Shown: in pieces, positions 1-6,037 of the stretch
Layout: each line of letters begins with the position of its first letter
How positions within the stretch are numbered: the first letter of the stretch is position 1
Notes under the pieces: generated by a model
What the model was told of the DNA's origin: nothing
What the model saw: only the letters and a program-made list of their open reading frames with translations
Databases searched by the model: none
Translations under genes and position numbers: made by a program
Source of the DNA: an uncultured Bacteroidales bacterium
Lineage (GTDB): Bacteria > Bacteroidota > Bacteroidia > Bacteroidales > UBA932
Direction: 5' to 3'
NCBI GenBank assembly: GCA_946184255.1
Contig: CAMHFA010000065.1
Span: 1-6,639, forward strand
DNA: 6,639 nucleotides

Positions 1-56
1 TTTCCGGCTATGTCAGCGGTCAGGTCATCCACTGCTGTGGAGCAATGAACTGCTAA
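1..56 (+). CDS. C-terminal tail of a probable FabG-like short-chain dehydrogenase/reductase (partial)
   Basis: Reading from base 3, the plus strand encodes SGYVSGQVIHCCGAMNC followed by TAA at 54-56. The pattern Y-V-S-G-Q-V-I-x-x-x-G-x resembles the C-terminal end of classical short-chain dehydrogenases of the 3-oxoacyl-ACP reductase (FabG) type, where 'itGQvi.v.GG' closes the last beta strand. FabG reduces 3-oxoacyl-ACP with NADPH during fatty-acid elongation in the cytoplasm. Only 17 residues are visible. The catalytic Ser-Tyr-Lys and the Rossmann glycines lie outside the window, so another SDR paralogue is equally possible. The second glycine of the usual GG is alanine here. The gene converges on the minus-strand phosphoesterase gene and overlaps its stop codon by 4 bp. 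Confidence 0.55.
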   Translation, partial: SGYVSGQVIHCCGAMNC

Positions 57-1009
57 TAGGAGAATCTGCAGACAGCCTTCTTGTGCTCTTCCTCAATCAT
101 TGACCAGAGCGCGGGTTTTTCCTTTCCTTCCTCAAGCGGGGAGGGGAAGAAAAACTCGTATTGGTGCAGGGAAGCAACGGCATGGTCTTCTTCCAGGCGG
201 AGAAGGGTGTAGCCGATGTCTCCCCAATGACCCGTGGAGGGTACGCAGAGAGAACGGATAATCCTGTTTTCAGGCCTGTAGTTCTTGCGGAACCATCCAG
301 GCTGCCAATAATGAAGGTGGCCATGAATATATCCACAGCAAGTCTTGCTGTCCACCAGCATGGCAGAAATCCCTGTTTCATTAAGGGCATGGTGGGCAGT
401 TACGAAAACAGGTTTTTCGGTGTATGAGGCGAGGGTGTCCTGCAGCCACTCTTTCTCTTCATCATTCAATGCTCCGGCAACTATTCCCTGATCAGGATCC
501 GGACTGCTCTCCTGAAGCGAGTCCAAAAGGATAATGTCTGCCCTTGGAGTTTCGACAACGAACACCAGCCTGTCGGTCATTCGTGATTCTGCGGCTTTCT
601 CCGGGAATACCGAGGCAAAATTCTTCCTTCGGTCATGGTTTCCCATTGCCATCGTAAGTTTGATACCAGAAGCTTCCAGGGGGGCTACAATTTCTTTAAG
701 TCTCAGATATTCAGGAACCTTTCCCTGAAGATAAGCAAGGTCTCCAAGAGCGATCACGTTCCTTGGCAGGGGATTCATTGCCAGGATTTCGGTGATGGTG
801 CGGCGCAGTTTTGCCTCCTGGTAAGCATCCGGATTACAATGAAGATCGGAAATAATGCAGACCAGATTGTCATCGAACCTGCCGGTCTTTTTTCTTCTAG
901 GACTCTTTTCGGCTGAAAGGTCTCCCAGGTGTCCGATGGTCGCAGCATCCATTATGGCAGCTTGAGTACCCAGAATAGCCAAACTACCAATAAACTTTCT
1001 TCTGTCCAT
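53..1009 (-). CDS. Calcineurin-like metallophosphoesterase with twin-arginine-like N-terminal leader
   Basis: This 318-residue protein carries the full metal-binding motif set of the calcineurin-like phosphoesterase superfamily: D-L-H (D55, H57), G-D-L-A-Y (D90), G-N-H-D (N124, H125), A-H-H (H206/H207) and G-H-L-H (H231, H233). All dimetal ligands and the catalytic Asn-His pair appear intact. The spacing resembles class III phosphodiesterases such as CpdA or Icc, but the substrate cannot be read from the sequence. The N-terminus begins M-D-R-R-K-F-I-G and continues into a moderately hydrophobic stretch to about residue 23. That resembles a Tat or Sec leader and suggests export, although the h-region is short and contains D21. 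Residues 30-47 are a charged linker. The gene is the last of the minus-strand unit, 12 bp after manC, and its TAG overlaps the stop of the converging gene. No intrinsic terminator is obvious at its end. Confidence 0.85.
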   Translation of the reverse strand: MDRRKFIGSLAILGTQAAIMDAATIGHLGDLSAEKSPRRKKTGRFDDNLVCIISDLHCNPDAYQEAKLRRTITEILAMNPLPRNVIALGDLAYLQGKVPEYLRLKEIVAPLEASGIKLTMAMGNHDRRKNFASVFPEKAAESRMTDRLVFVVETPRADIILLDSLQESSPDPDQGIVAGALNDEEKEWLQDTLASYTEKPVFVTAHHALNETGISAMLVDSKTCCGYIHGHLHYWQPGWFRKNYRPENRIIRSLCVPSTGHWGDIGYTLLRLEEDHAVASLHQYEFFFPSPLEEGKEKPALWSMIEEEHKKAVCRFSY

Positions 1010-1021
1010 ATTGCTTTTCTT

Positions 1022-2116
1022 TTATCTGAATTCCTCGTAGCCGGGCATTCCAAGGGCGGCAATGAAATCCTTGAATTGCTTGTCATCCCTCGGGCAGATC
1101 AACAGGGCGTCGTCTGTGTCAACCACAAGATAGTCCTTCAAACCCTTTATTGCGTAGATCTTACGTTTGTTTTCAGTGATTACCAGATTGTCCTTGTTTT
1201 CCCTGAAAAGGCTGTTGTCGGTGTTTGAGACATTTCCTTCCTCATCTTTTGAAAGGACTGCATTGAAAAGGGAATCCCAACTGTCAATATCGGACCATCC
1301 GAATTTCACTGGATAGAGCCAGGCCCTGTCGGTTTTTTCCATTACCCCATAGTCTATGGAGATTTTCGGGCAGTCGGAATAGGCTTTCTGAAGGAATGAT
1401 CTTTCCTCCGGTTTGCCACGCATGGTATCCCATCCCTTGAAGAAAGACAGTACATCCGGGAGGTATTTCTCAAGTTCTTCGAGGATTACCGAAGCCTTCC
1501 AGGCGAAAATTCCGGAATTCCAGAAAAACTCTCCGCTCTTGCAGAACACTTCCGCCAGTGATTTGTCGGGTTTTTCAGTGAAAGTCTTGACTTTTACCGG
1601 TTCATCGGATTGAGCGGCGGCCTTGCCTCCGGCCACCTGGATGTAACCGTAGCCCGTGTCAGGTCCGGTAGGGGTGATACCCATCGTCATAAGGATTCCT
1701 TTGTTTTCCGCTTCAGACAGGATTTCCTCCACTGCCTTCCCGAACGATTCTTCGTCGGTAATGATATGGTCGGCAGGGGTTACAACGATAGTAGCGTCGG
1801 GGTTCCGTTTGATGATTTCCAGGGTCGAATAGGCTATACAGGGGGCGGTGTTGCGGCTATAGGGCTCAAGCAACAGATTGTTGGTTGGAAGCTCAGGAAT
1901 CTGTTCCTGTACCAGTTCTCCGAATTTATCCAGGGTGACTACCAGTATATTCTCTTTGGGGACAAGCTTTGAAAAACGGTCGTAAGTCATCCTGATAAGG
2001 GATCTGCCAGATGAGGCTATGTCCAGGAATTGCTTGGGTCTGGACTCCCTGCTGATCGGCCAGAAACGGTTGGCACTGCCTCCGGCCATTATCACGCAAT
2101 AGTTATTATTGTTCAT
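1022..2116 (-). CDS. manC: Mannose-1-phosphate guanylyltransferase (GDP-mannose pyrophosphorylase)
   Basis: This 364-residue protein makes GDP-mannose from mannose-1-phosphate and GTP. GDP-mannose is the donor for mannose and fucose in capsule, LPS and glycoproteins. The N-terminus has the nucleotidyltransferase loop at residues 11-20 (AGGSANRFWP) followed by P-K-Q-F at 27-30. Downstream are E-P-x-x-R-N-T-A-P (84-92), P-A-D-H (114-117), G-Y-G-Y-I (155-159), F-T-E-K-P-D (179-184), F-W-N-S-G-I-F (198-204), S-I-D-Y-G-V-M-E (253-260) and G-W-S-D-I-D-S-W (273-280), in the order expected for the family. The length fits the single-domain form. There is no C-terminal phosphomannose isomerase (cupin) domain, which would bring the protein to about 470 residues. 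One oddity is A15 in the position usually held by the third glycine of GGxGxR. The gene starts 20 bp after yraN, and the ATG sits directly before the conserved first strand, so the start is well supported. Confidence 0.93.
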   Translation of the reverse strand: MNNNNYCVIMAGGSANRFWPISRESRPKQFLDIASSGRSLIRMTYDRFSKLVPKENILVVTLDKFGELVQEQIPELPTNNLLLEPYSRNTAPCIAYSTLEIIKRNPDATIVVTPADHIITDEESFGKAVEEILSEAENKGILMTMGITPTGPDTGYGYIQVAGGKAAAQSDEPVKVKTFTEKPDKSLAEVFCKSGEFFWNSGIFAWKASVILEELEKYLPDVLSFFKGWDTMRGKPEERSFLQKAYSDCPKISIDYGVMEKTDRAWLYPVKFGWSDIDSWDSLFNAVLSKDEEGNVSNTDNSLFRENKDNLVITENKRKIYAIKGLKDYLVVDTDDALLICPRDDKQFKDFIAALGMPGYEEFR

Positions 2117-2136
2117 ATAGAGTGTTTCGAAATGTC

Positions 2137-2538
2137 CTAATAATACATCGGAACAAAGGCATCAGGGAACCATTCCACATCTTCCTTCCCCTTGTTGAAA
2201 ACAATCGCAGCGACATCGAAATGCACGTCCGGGAATTTACTTTCAAGTCCCGCTTTCTTTCCGTGAAGGAATTTCAGAGCCGCTTGTTCAATCTTCCTTT
2301 GTTTCAGCGGTGTAACATTCTCTTCAGGTGCCGCGGCAATGGGTGCCATCCGGCTCTTTACCTCAACAAAATGTACGCCGTTCCCGTCGGTCGAGATTAT
2401 GTCAATCTCCAGATGTCCTGTTCTGTAGTTCCGGGCAACGATCCGGTGTCCCATCGACTCCAGGAACCAGCACGCCACATCTTCTCCCCTCTTTCCCAAC
2501 AGCATCCTCGCTGTCGGTTTCTTCTCTCTGTTTTTCAT
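2137..2538 (-). CDS. yraN: YraN/UPF0102 family nuclease-like protein
   Basis: This 133-residue protein matches the UPF0102 (YraN) family in length and motif order. It has G-x-x-G-E-x-x-A at 15-22, F-L-x-x-x-G (25-30), R-N-Y-R (36-39), L-E-I-D-I-I (43-48) and F-V-E-V-K-S-R (57-63). E44, D46, E59 and K61 are in the positions of the PD-(D/E)xK-type catalytic core, which relates the family distantly to Holliday-junction resolvases. The usual G-E-I-D is H-L-E-I-D here. The biochemical role of the family is not settled; a nucleic-acid-processing function is inferred from the fold. The gene lies 15 bp downstream of mutS2 and 20 bp upstream of manC, so it is very probably translated from the same mRNA. 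The annotated ATG gives a short basic extension of about ten residues before the conserved core. M12 is a possible alternative start. Confidence 0.9.
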   Translation of the reverse strand: MKNREKKPTARMLLGKRGEDVACWFLESMGHRIVARNYRTGHLEIDIISTDGNGVHFVEVKSRMAPIAAAPEENVTPLKQRKIEQAALKFLHGKKAGLESKFPDVHFDVAAIVFNKGKEDVEWFPDAFVPMYY

Positions 2539-2553
2539 AGCTTTTTAGTTTAC

Positions 2554-4668
2554 TTATTCAAATTCAACTATCGTGACTCCGGAACCGCCGAACTGGATGT
2601 GCTCGTCATGAACGGCACCCACCCCGGGAACAGTCCGGAGATACTTCTGCAACTCGTCTCTCAACGCCCCGGTACCCTTTCCGTGAATGATCCTCACGGA
2701 ACCGACACCCAGCATGATCGCATCATCAATGTAATGTATGACTATGTCAAGGGCGTCCGAGACCCTTTCCCCACGCACATCCAATTCCGGAGAGAACCGC
2801 AACCTCCTTTCCCTCAATCCTGAATTGTCCATGGCGGTCGATCTGGGCTTCACTGTCTCTTTCCTTGCTGCCTTGAATTCATTGGAAGAGATCCTTTCCA
2901 CCCTGTCAACCGGAAGCTTGGTTGTAATGTTACCGACGGCGACCGAGACAGCTTTGTTGGACACACGGACTACCTCTCCTACCATTCCGTTCTCCTTGAC
3001 CTTTACTTTCTCACCAACCTTCAGGGGACCGGAGCGGAATTTATCCGTGACGGGAGATTTCTCTTCGCCGACCTTTGTTCCCTTTCTTGAGGCACTGCGA
3101 GTCTTTCTTTTGGACAGCTGCTTCAGCTTTTTGTCTATGTAGTCGTCATGGACTTTCTTCTCACTTTCCTTCTTTGTCTGAAGGGCTGTGATGAATTCCT
3201 GAAGGTCTTTTCTCGCGCCGGAAGTCTTCTCCTTGTCGGCCTGGGATTCCTTAATGGTACGGATGGTGTTCTCGATGGTCTTGTTGGCACCCTGGACTAT
3301 TTCCATGGCCTCTTTCTTGGCCTGGTCGAGTATTTCCTTCTTTGTCTGCTTTATCCCTTCGAGTTCTTTCTGGTAACGCTCGGTGATGCTGTCGAGAGTC
3401 TTGTCCGTGTTCTTTATCTTCTGGAGTTTCTCGTCCAGGGCGCGGCGGTTCCTCACTATCTTGCGAAGGTTCCTTTCCATCCCGACGAATTCTTCACCAG
3501 CCCGGTTTTCCGCATCCTTGACTATGTTTTCAGGGAGCCCCATCTTGCGGGCGAGTTCGAAGGCAAAAGAGTTGCCGGGCATGCCGATGTCCAACTTGAA
3601 AAGAGGCTGGATCTTGGCTGCGTCAAACTGCATTGCACCGTTTATCACTCCTGTGTCAGGTCCTGAGGCATACAACTTCAGGTTCGTGTAGTGGGTGGTT
3701 ATGACTCCGAAGGCGCCCCTCCGATCCATTTCGGCAAGGATGGCTTCTGCGATCGCTCCTCCGGCGGCCGGCTCAGTGCCGGATCCGAACTCATCTATCA
3801 GAATCAAGGTTTTTCCGTCAGCGGCCTTGAGCATTGATTTCATATCCTCCAGGAATGAACTGTAGGTACTCAAGTCGTTTTCGATACTCTGGTCATCTCC
3901 GATGCTCACCATGATCCTGTCGAACACCGGGAGTTCCGATGTTTCAGAAGTCGGGATCAGCATACCCCATTGGAACATGTATTGAAGAAGCCCAGTGGTC
4001 TTCAGGCACACCGATTTGCCTCCGGCATTCGGTCCGGAGATAAGAAGAATCCTCTTGGACGGAGTAAGTTTGACAGTGATTGGAACAATGGTCCTCTTCT
4101 CCCTTGACAGCGCCTTTTCAAGAAGAGGGTGACGTGCTTTCCGAAGATTCATTTCCCCGGCATCGGAAATGAGAGGCATCCCAGCTTTGAAGTCGAGGGC
4201 TACCTGTGCCTTGGCCACAAGGAAGTCGATTTCTCCGAGATACCTGGCCGAGTCCATAAGGTCAGGAACATATGGCCTGACAAAGTCGCTGAACACAGCA
4301 AGGATCCTCTGGATTTCCTGAGTCTCCTCGGCTCGCAAGGAAAAGATCTCATTTTCCAGCTCCACTATTTCCGCAGGTTCGACAAAAGCTGTCTTGCCAG
4401 TAGCGGAGGTATCATAGACAAACCCCGGAATCTTCTTCTTGCTGGAACTGTTCACAGGGATCAGCAACTTCCCGTCCCGTACAGAAAGCCCGGCATCTTC
4501 ATCGACGAGCCCCTCTGCCTGTGCCTGTTTCAGGATTGCGTTGGCCCTCCTTGAGATGGCTCCCTCCTTTGCCTTGAGGTTCCTGCGGATCTGGAGAAGG
4601 TTGTCTGAGGCCGTGTCCTTGACATCTCCGTATTTGTCCAGAATGATATCTATCCTGCGCTGTACCTC
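2554..4668 (-). CDS. mutS2: MutS2 C-terminal fragment: core, ATPase, coiled coil and Smr domain
   Basis: This is the second open frame of mutS2. It is in the correct frame from about base 4668 to the TAA at 2554-2556 (704 codons plus stop). The open frame extends further upstream to an ATG at 4800, but the roughly 44 residues encoded there are the shifted reading of the N-terminal region and do not resemble MutS2. This fragment holds every nucleotide-binding motif, the dimerising coiled coil and the Smr domain. No ATG in a plausible position lies near the true boundary, so independent translation of a useful C-terminal protein is doubtful. Confidence 0.75.
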   Translation of the reverse strand, partial: EVQRRIDIILDKYGDVKDTASDNLLQIRRNLKAKEGAISRRANAILKQAQAEGLVDEDAGLSVRDGKLLIPVNSSSKKKIPGFVYDTSATGKTAFVEPAEIVELENEIFSLRAEETQEIQRILAVFSDFVRPYVPDLMDSARYLGEIDFLVAKAQVALDFKAGMPLISDAGEMNLRKARHPLLEKALSREKRTIVPITVKLTPSKRILLISGPNAGGKSVCLKTTGLLQYMFQWGMLIPTSETSELPVFDRIMVSIGDDQSIENDLSTYSSFLEDMKSMLKAADGKTLILIDEFGSGTEPAAGGAIAEAILAEMDRRGAFGVITTHYTNLKLYASGPDTGVINGAMQFDAAKIQPLFKLDIGMPGNSFAFELARKMGLPENIVKDAENRAGEEFVGMERNLRKIVRNRRALDEKLQKIKNTDKTLDSITERYQKELEGIKQTKKEILDQAKKEAMEIVQGANKTIENTIRTIKESQADKEKTSGARKDLQEFITALQTKKESEKKVHDDYIDKKLKQLSKRKTRSASRKGTKVGEEKSPVTDKFRSGPLKVGEKVKVKENGMVGEVVRVSNKAVSVAVGNITTKLPVDRVERISSNEFKAARKETVKPRSTAMDNSGLRERRLRFSPELDVRGERVSDALDIVIHYIDDAIMLGVGSVRIIHGKGTGALRDELQKYLRTVPGVGAVHDEHIQFGGSGVTIVEFE

Positions 4669-5060
4669 ATCACAGGAGCGCTCATCTTCTTGAGATTGGG
4701 ATAAATCCCATCCTTTATGGACATGAAGAAATTGGTAAGCCTCCGAACGGTTTCTACCATTGTACGGAGTTTTCCAAGAGATCCGAGGTCGATGTTCCAC
4801 CCCGTGTTGGCCAGAGGTGCAAGGAAGTCGAGGCAGTCGATGTAGCCGTTGGTGGGGAAACTCTCCTCGAACATCATGATGAGCCTCATCTCGTCGGTCA
4901 GGGCAAGCCTGTGACCGATGACTTTGGCGTCAGTACAGAACTCCTCCTCTGAGACACGGCCGACAGCATATTCAGTCGAACAACGGTCAGACACCATCGC
5001 CCTGACTTTGTCAAATCCCAATTTGCTCTCAAGCCTTCTGTCTATTCCATTCTCCTCCAT
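4650..5060 (-). CDS. mutS2: MutS2 N-terminal fragment as encoded (136 residues)
   Basis: This is the first open frame of the broken mutS2. It encodes genuine MutS2 sequence to about residue 131 (…K-K-M-S-A-P-V-M), then five out-of-frame residues (RYSAG) and a TAG at 4650-4652. It carries only part of the N-terminal core. ATPase, coiled-coil and Smr domains are all missing, so the fragment alone should not have MutS2 activity. The ATG at 5058-5060 is preceded by GAAGGA, but that purine run directly abuts the start codon with no spacer and is unlikely to act as a Shine-Dalgarno site. The start fits the family, because the conserved L-G-F-D-K-V-R follows after about a dozen residues. Confidence 0.75.
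   Translation of the reverse strand: MEENGIDRRLESKLGFDKVRAMVSDRCSTEYAVGRVSEEEFCTDAKVIGHRLALTDEMRLIMMFEESFPTNGYIDCLDFLAPLANTGWNIDLGSLGKLRTMVETVRRLTNFFMSIKDGIYPNLKKMSAPVMRYSAG
4665..4673 (-). other. Frameshift junction in mutS2
   Basis: On the coding strand the upstream frame reads CCT GTG ATG AGG TAC, and the downstream frame reads GAT GAG GTA CAG over the same bases. The downstream frame begins one base earlier, so a single missing base is the simplest explanation; for example, ATG GAG GTA would restore …APVM-EVQRRID. My recollection of related MutS2 proteins suggests about three more residues here, so a 10-base deletion is also possible. No X-XXY-YYZ slippery heptamer lies in the overlap (4650-4800), which argues against programmed -1 frameshifting. 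Confidence 0.75.
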
Positions 5061-5066
5061 TCCTTC

Positions 5067-5876
5067 TTATTCTTTCTCTTCCTGCGGAACGAGTATCAAT
5101 TTAAGTTCATTAATGTTGCCTATAGGGGTAAGTTTACCCTCATGGACAAAGGAAACACCCCCCGTTTCTTCTGAGACTACCACGACATCAGCATCGGTTT
5201 CCTCAGTGATTCCAATCGCGGCCTTGTGCCTCATCCCGTAACTCGCCGGGATGTCATTCCGTTGAGTAATGGGAAGTGTGCACCTGGCGGCCACTATCCT
5301 GTCTCCTTCTATTATCATAGCTCCGTCATGGAGGGGGGAATTCTTGAAGAATATATTCATGATCAACCTCCTGGACACCTTTGCGTCCAAAAGGTCACCT
5401 GTTTCCTTGATATAATTGAGGGAGTCGGAATGGGGAAGGACGATGAGGGCACCTGTTTTCTCGGCAGACATAGCCCTGCAAGCTTCCGCTATCTCGTTCA
5501 TGGCTTCTCCTCCCATGACTTGTCCCCTCTCTCCAAACAGTTTGCTAAGGATGCTCTTTCCTTTTCCGTCAAAGCCGTATCGCGAACCTAGCTTCATCAG
5601 GAAGTGCCTTACCTCCGGCTGGAAGATGACAATCAGGGCGAGTACACCCACGTCAATGAAGGTTCCCAGAAGGGCATTCATCAGTCTCATGTCGAGGGCG
5701 GACACAATGACACGCAGCACAAATAGGAGTATGACGGCGATGAATATGCTCATGGCTGCCGATCCCTTTATCCACCTGAACACCAGATAGATTATGGCTC
5801 CAACCATAAGTATGTCAAGGCAGTCTGCAAACGACAGGCTGAGGAATCCGAATATAGCTTGAAGATGGTTTGTCAT
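5067..5876 (-). CDS. cdaA: Membrane-anchored diadenylate cyclase CdaA
   Basis: This 269-residue protein makes cyclic di-AMP from two ATP. Three hydrophobic segments lie at about 20-36, 40-61 and 66-86, followed by F-Q-P-E-V-R (85-90), the hallmark junction between the membrane anchor and the cytoplasmic DAC (DisA_N) domain. The DAC domain shows the D-G-A motif (184-186) in L-H-D-G-A-M-I-I, the C-T-L-P-I-T strand (199-204), G-M-R-H-K-A-A-I-G (214-222) and V-S-E-E-T-G (234-239). The second DAC signature is normally R-H-R; here its last residue is lysine (K218), a conservative change. In the families studied, c-di-AMP controls potassium and osmolyte uptake and cell-envelope homeostasis. This is the first gene of the minus-strand unit, with a -7 promoter element about 20 bp upstream. 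Its TAA is only 6 bp before mutS2. The length and three-helix layout fit CdaA rather than DisA or CdaS. Confidence 0.94.
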   Translation of the reverse strand: MTNHLQAIFGFLSLSFADCLDILMVGAIIYLVFRWIKGSAAMSIFIAVILLFVLRVIVSALDMRLMNALLGTFIDVGVLALIVIFQPEVRHFLMKLGSRYGFDGKGKSILSKLFGERGQVMGGEAMNEIAEACRAMSAEKTGALIVLPHSDSLNYIKETGDLLDAKVSRRLIMNIFFKNSPLHDGAMIIEGDRIVAARCTLPITQRNDIPASYGMRHKAAIGITEETDADVVVVSEETGGVSFVHEGKLTPIGNINELKLILVPQEEKE

Positions 5877-5895
5877 TACGTTGTTTCCAGTCCTG

Positions 5896-5903
5896 CAAAG
5901 ATA
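5896..5903 (-). promoter_or_regulatory. -7 promoter element for the cdaA operon
   Basis: The minus strand reads TATCTTTG, an exact match to the Bacteroidota -7 consensus TAnnTTTG, 19 bp upstream of the cdaA ATG. The implied transcript start gives a 5' leader of only about 13-16 nt. No clear TTG or TTTG -33 element is seen 19-21 bp further upstream, so the promoter may be weaker than that of rplC or may need an activator. Confidence 0.6.
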
Positions 5904-5945
5904 GCGATTTCTCTTTGATTATGAGGGATTAGGCCTGTGGAAAAC

Positions 5946-5976
5946 TTTGTTAATTGAAAATTAATTCGTACATTTG
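5946..5976 (+). promoter_or_regulatory. Primary sigma-type (Bacteroidota) promoter for rplC
   Basis: TTTG at 5946-5949 and TACATTTG at 5969-5976 are separated by 19 bp, an excellent fit to the Bacteroidota housekeeping consensus (TTTG, 19-21 bp spacer, TAnnTTTG). The spacer is strongly AT-rich. Transcription would begin near 5981-5985 and leave a leader of roughly 55 nt before the rplC start codon. Confidence 0.75.
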
Positions 5977-5980
5977 CAGC

Positions 5981-5996
5981 CCGCAATTTTGTGCGG
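5981..5996 (+). promoter_or_regulatory. Short hairpin at the predicted 5' end of the rplC leader
   Basis: CCGCA (5981-5985) and TGCGG (5992-5996) can pair into a GC-rich 5-bp stem with a 6-base loop (ATTTTG). It lies at or within a few bases of the predicted transcription start and is followed by AT-rich, unstructured sequence up to the rplC ATG. It is not followed by a T-tract, so it is not an intrinsic terminator. It may stabilise the mRNA 5' end or take part in regulation of the ribosomal-protein operon; either role is inference. Confidence 0.4.
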
Positions 5997-6037
5997 AGTA
6001 ACGTAAAGTATTTATTTACAATTAATTAATCAAACCA

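Larger units (their letters stand above)
2554..5060 (-). pseudogene. mutS2: Endonuclease MutS2, interrupted by one frameshift
   Basis: The two reading frames together encode about 835 residues, the normal length for MutS2. Residues 1-131 (down to base 4668) are the N-terminal part of the core, including the family-like K-L-G-F-D-K-V-R. After the shift the frame continues from E-V-Q-R-R-I-D. It contains the Walker A motif GPNAGGKS (343-350; bases 4012-4035), the Walker B motif ILIDEFGSGTEP (D423/E424), the T-T-H-Y H-loop, a long Lys/Glu-rich coiled coil, a linker, and a C-terminal Smr domain with E-L-D-V-R-G (759-764) and H-G-K-G-T-G (793-798). MutS2 proteins are dimeric ATPases that limit homologous recombination; in Bacillus MutS2 also acts on collided ribosomes through the Smr region. 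No second disabling lesion is visible, so this is either a recent mutation or a sequencing or assembly error. The gene starts 6 bp after the cdaA stop. Confidence 0.85.

Noticed and set aside
2122..2823. Long plus-strand open frame of 233 codons
   Set aside because: It lies antisense to yraN and the end of mutS2, which have clear family motifs. Its translation has no recognisable domain and looks like a complementary-strand shadow.
3148..3666. Plus-strand open frame of 172 codons, rich in Leu and Phe
   Set aside because: It is antisense to the mutS2 coiled coil. The Lys/Glu-rich coding strand naturally gives Leu/Phe-rich complement, so the apparent hydrophobic segments are an artefact.
4650..4800. 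Programmed -1 ribosomal frameshift in mutS2
   Set aside because: The frame relation is -1, but no X-XXY-YYZ heptamer or downstream stem was found in the overlap, and MutS2 is not known to me to use recoding.
5061..5066. GAAGGA as a Shine-Dalgarno sequence for mutS2
   Set aside because: It directly abuts the ATG with no spacer, and Bacteroidota generally do not depend on Shine-Dalgarno pairing.
5950..5964. TTAATT-GAA-AATTAA inverted repeat in the rplC promoter spacer
   Set aside because: It consists only of A/T in very AT-rich sequence, so chance is likely. It could be an operator, but nothing else supports that.
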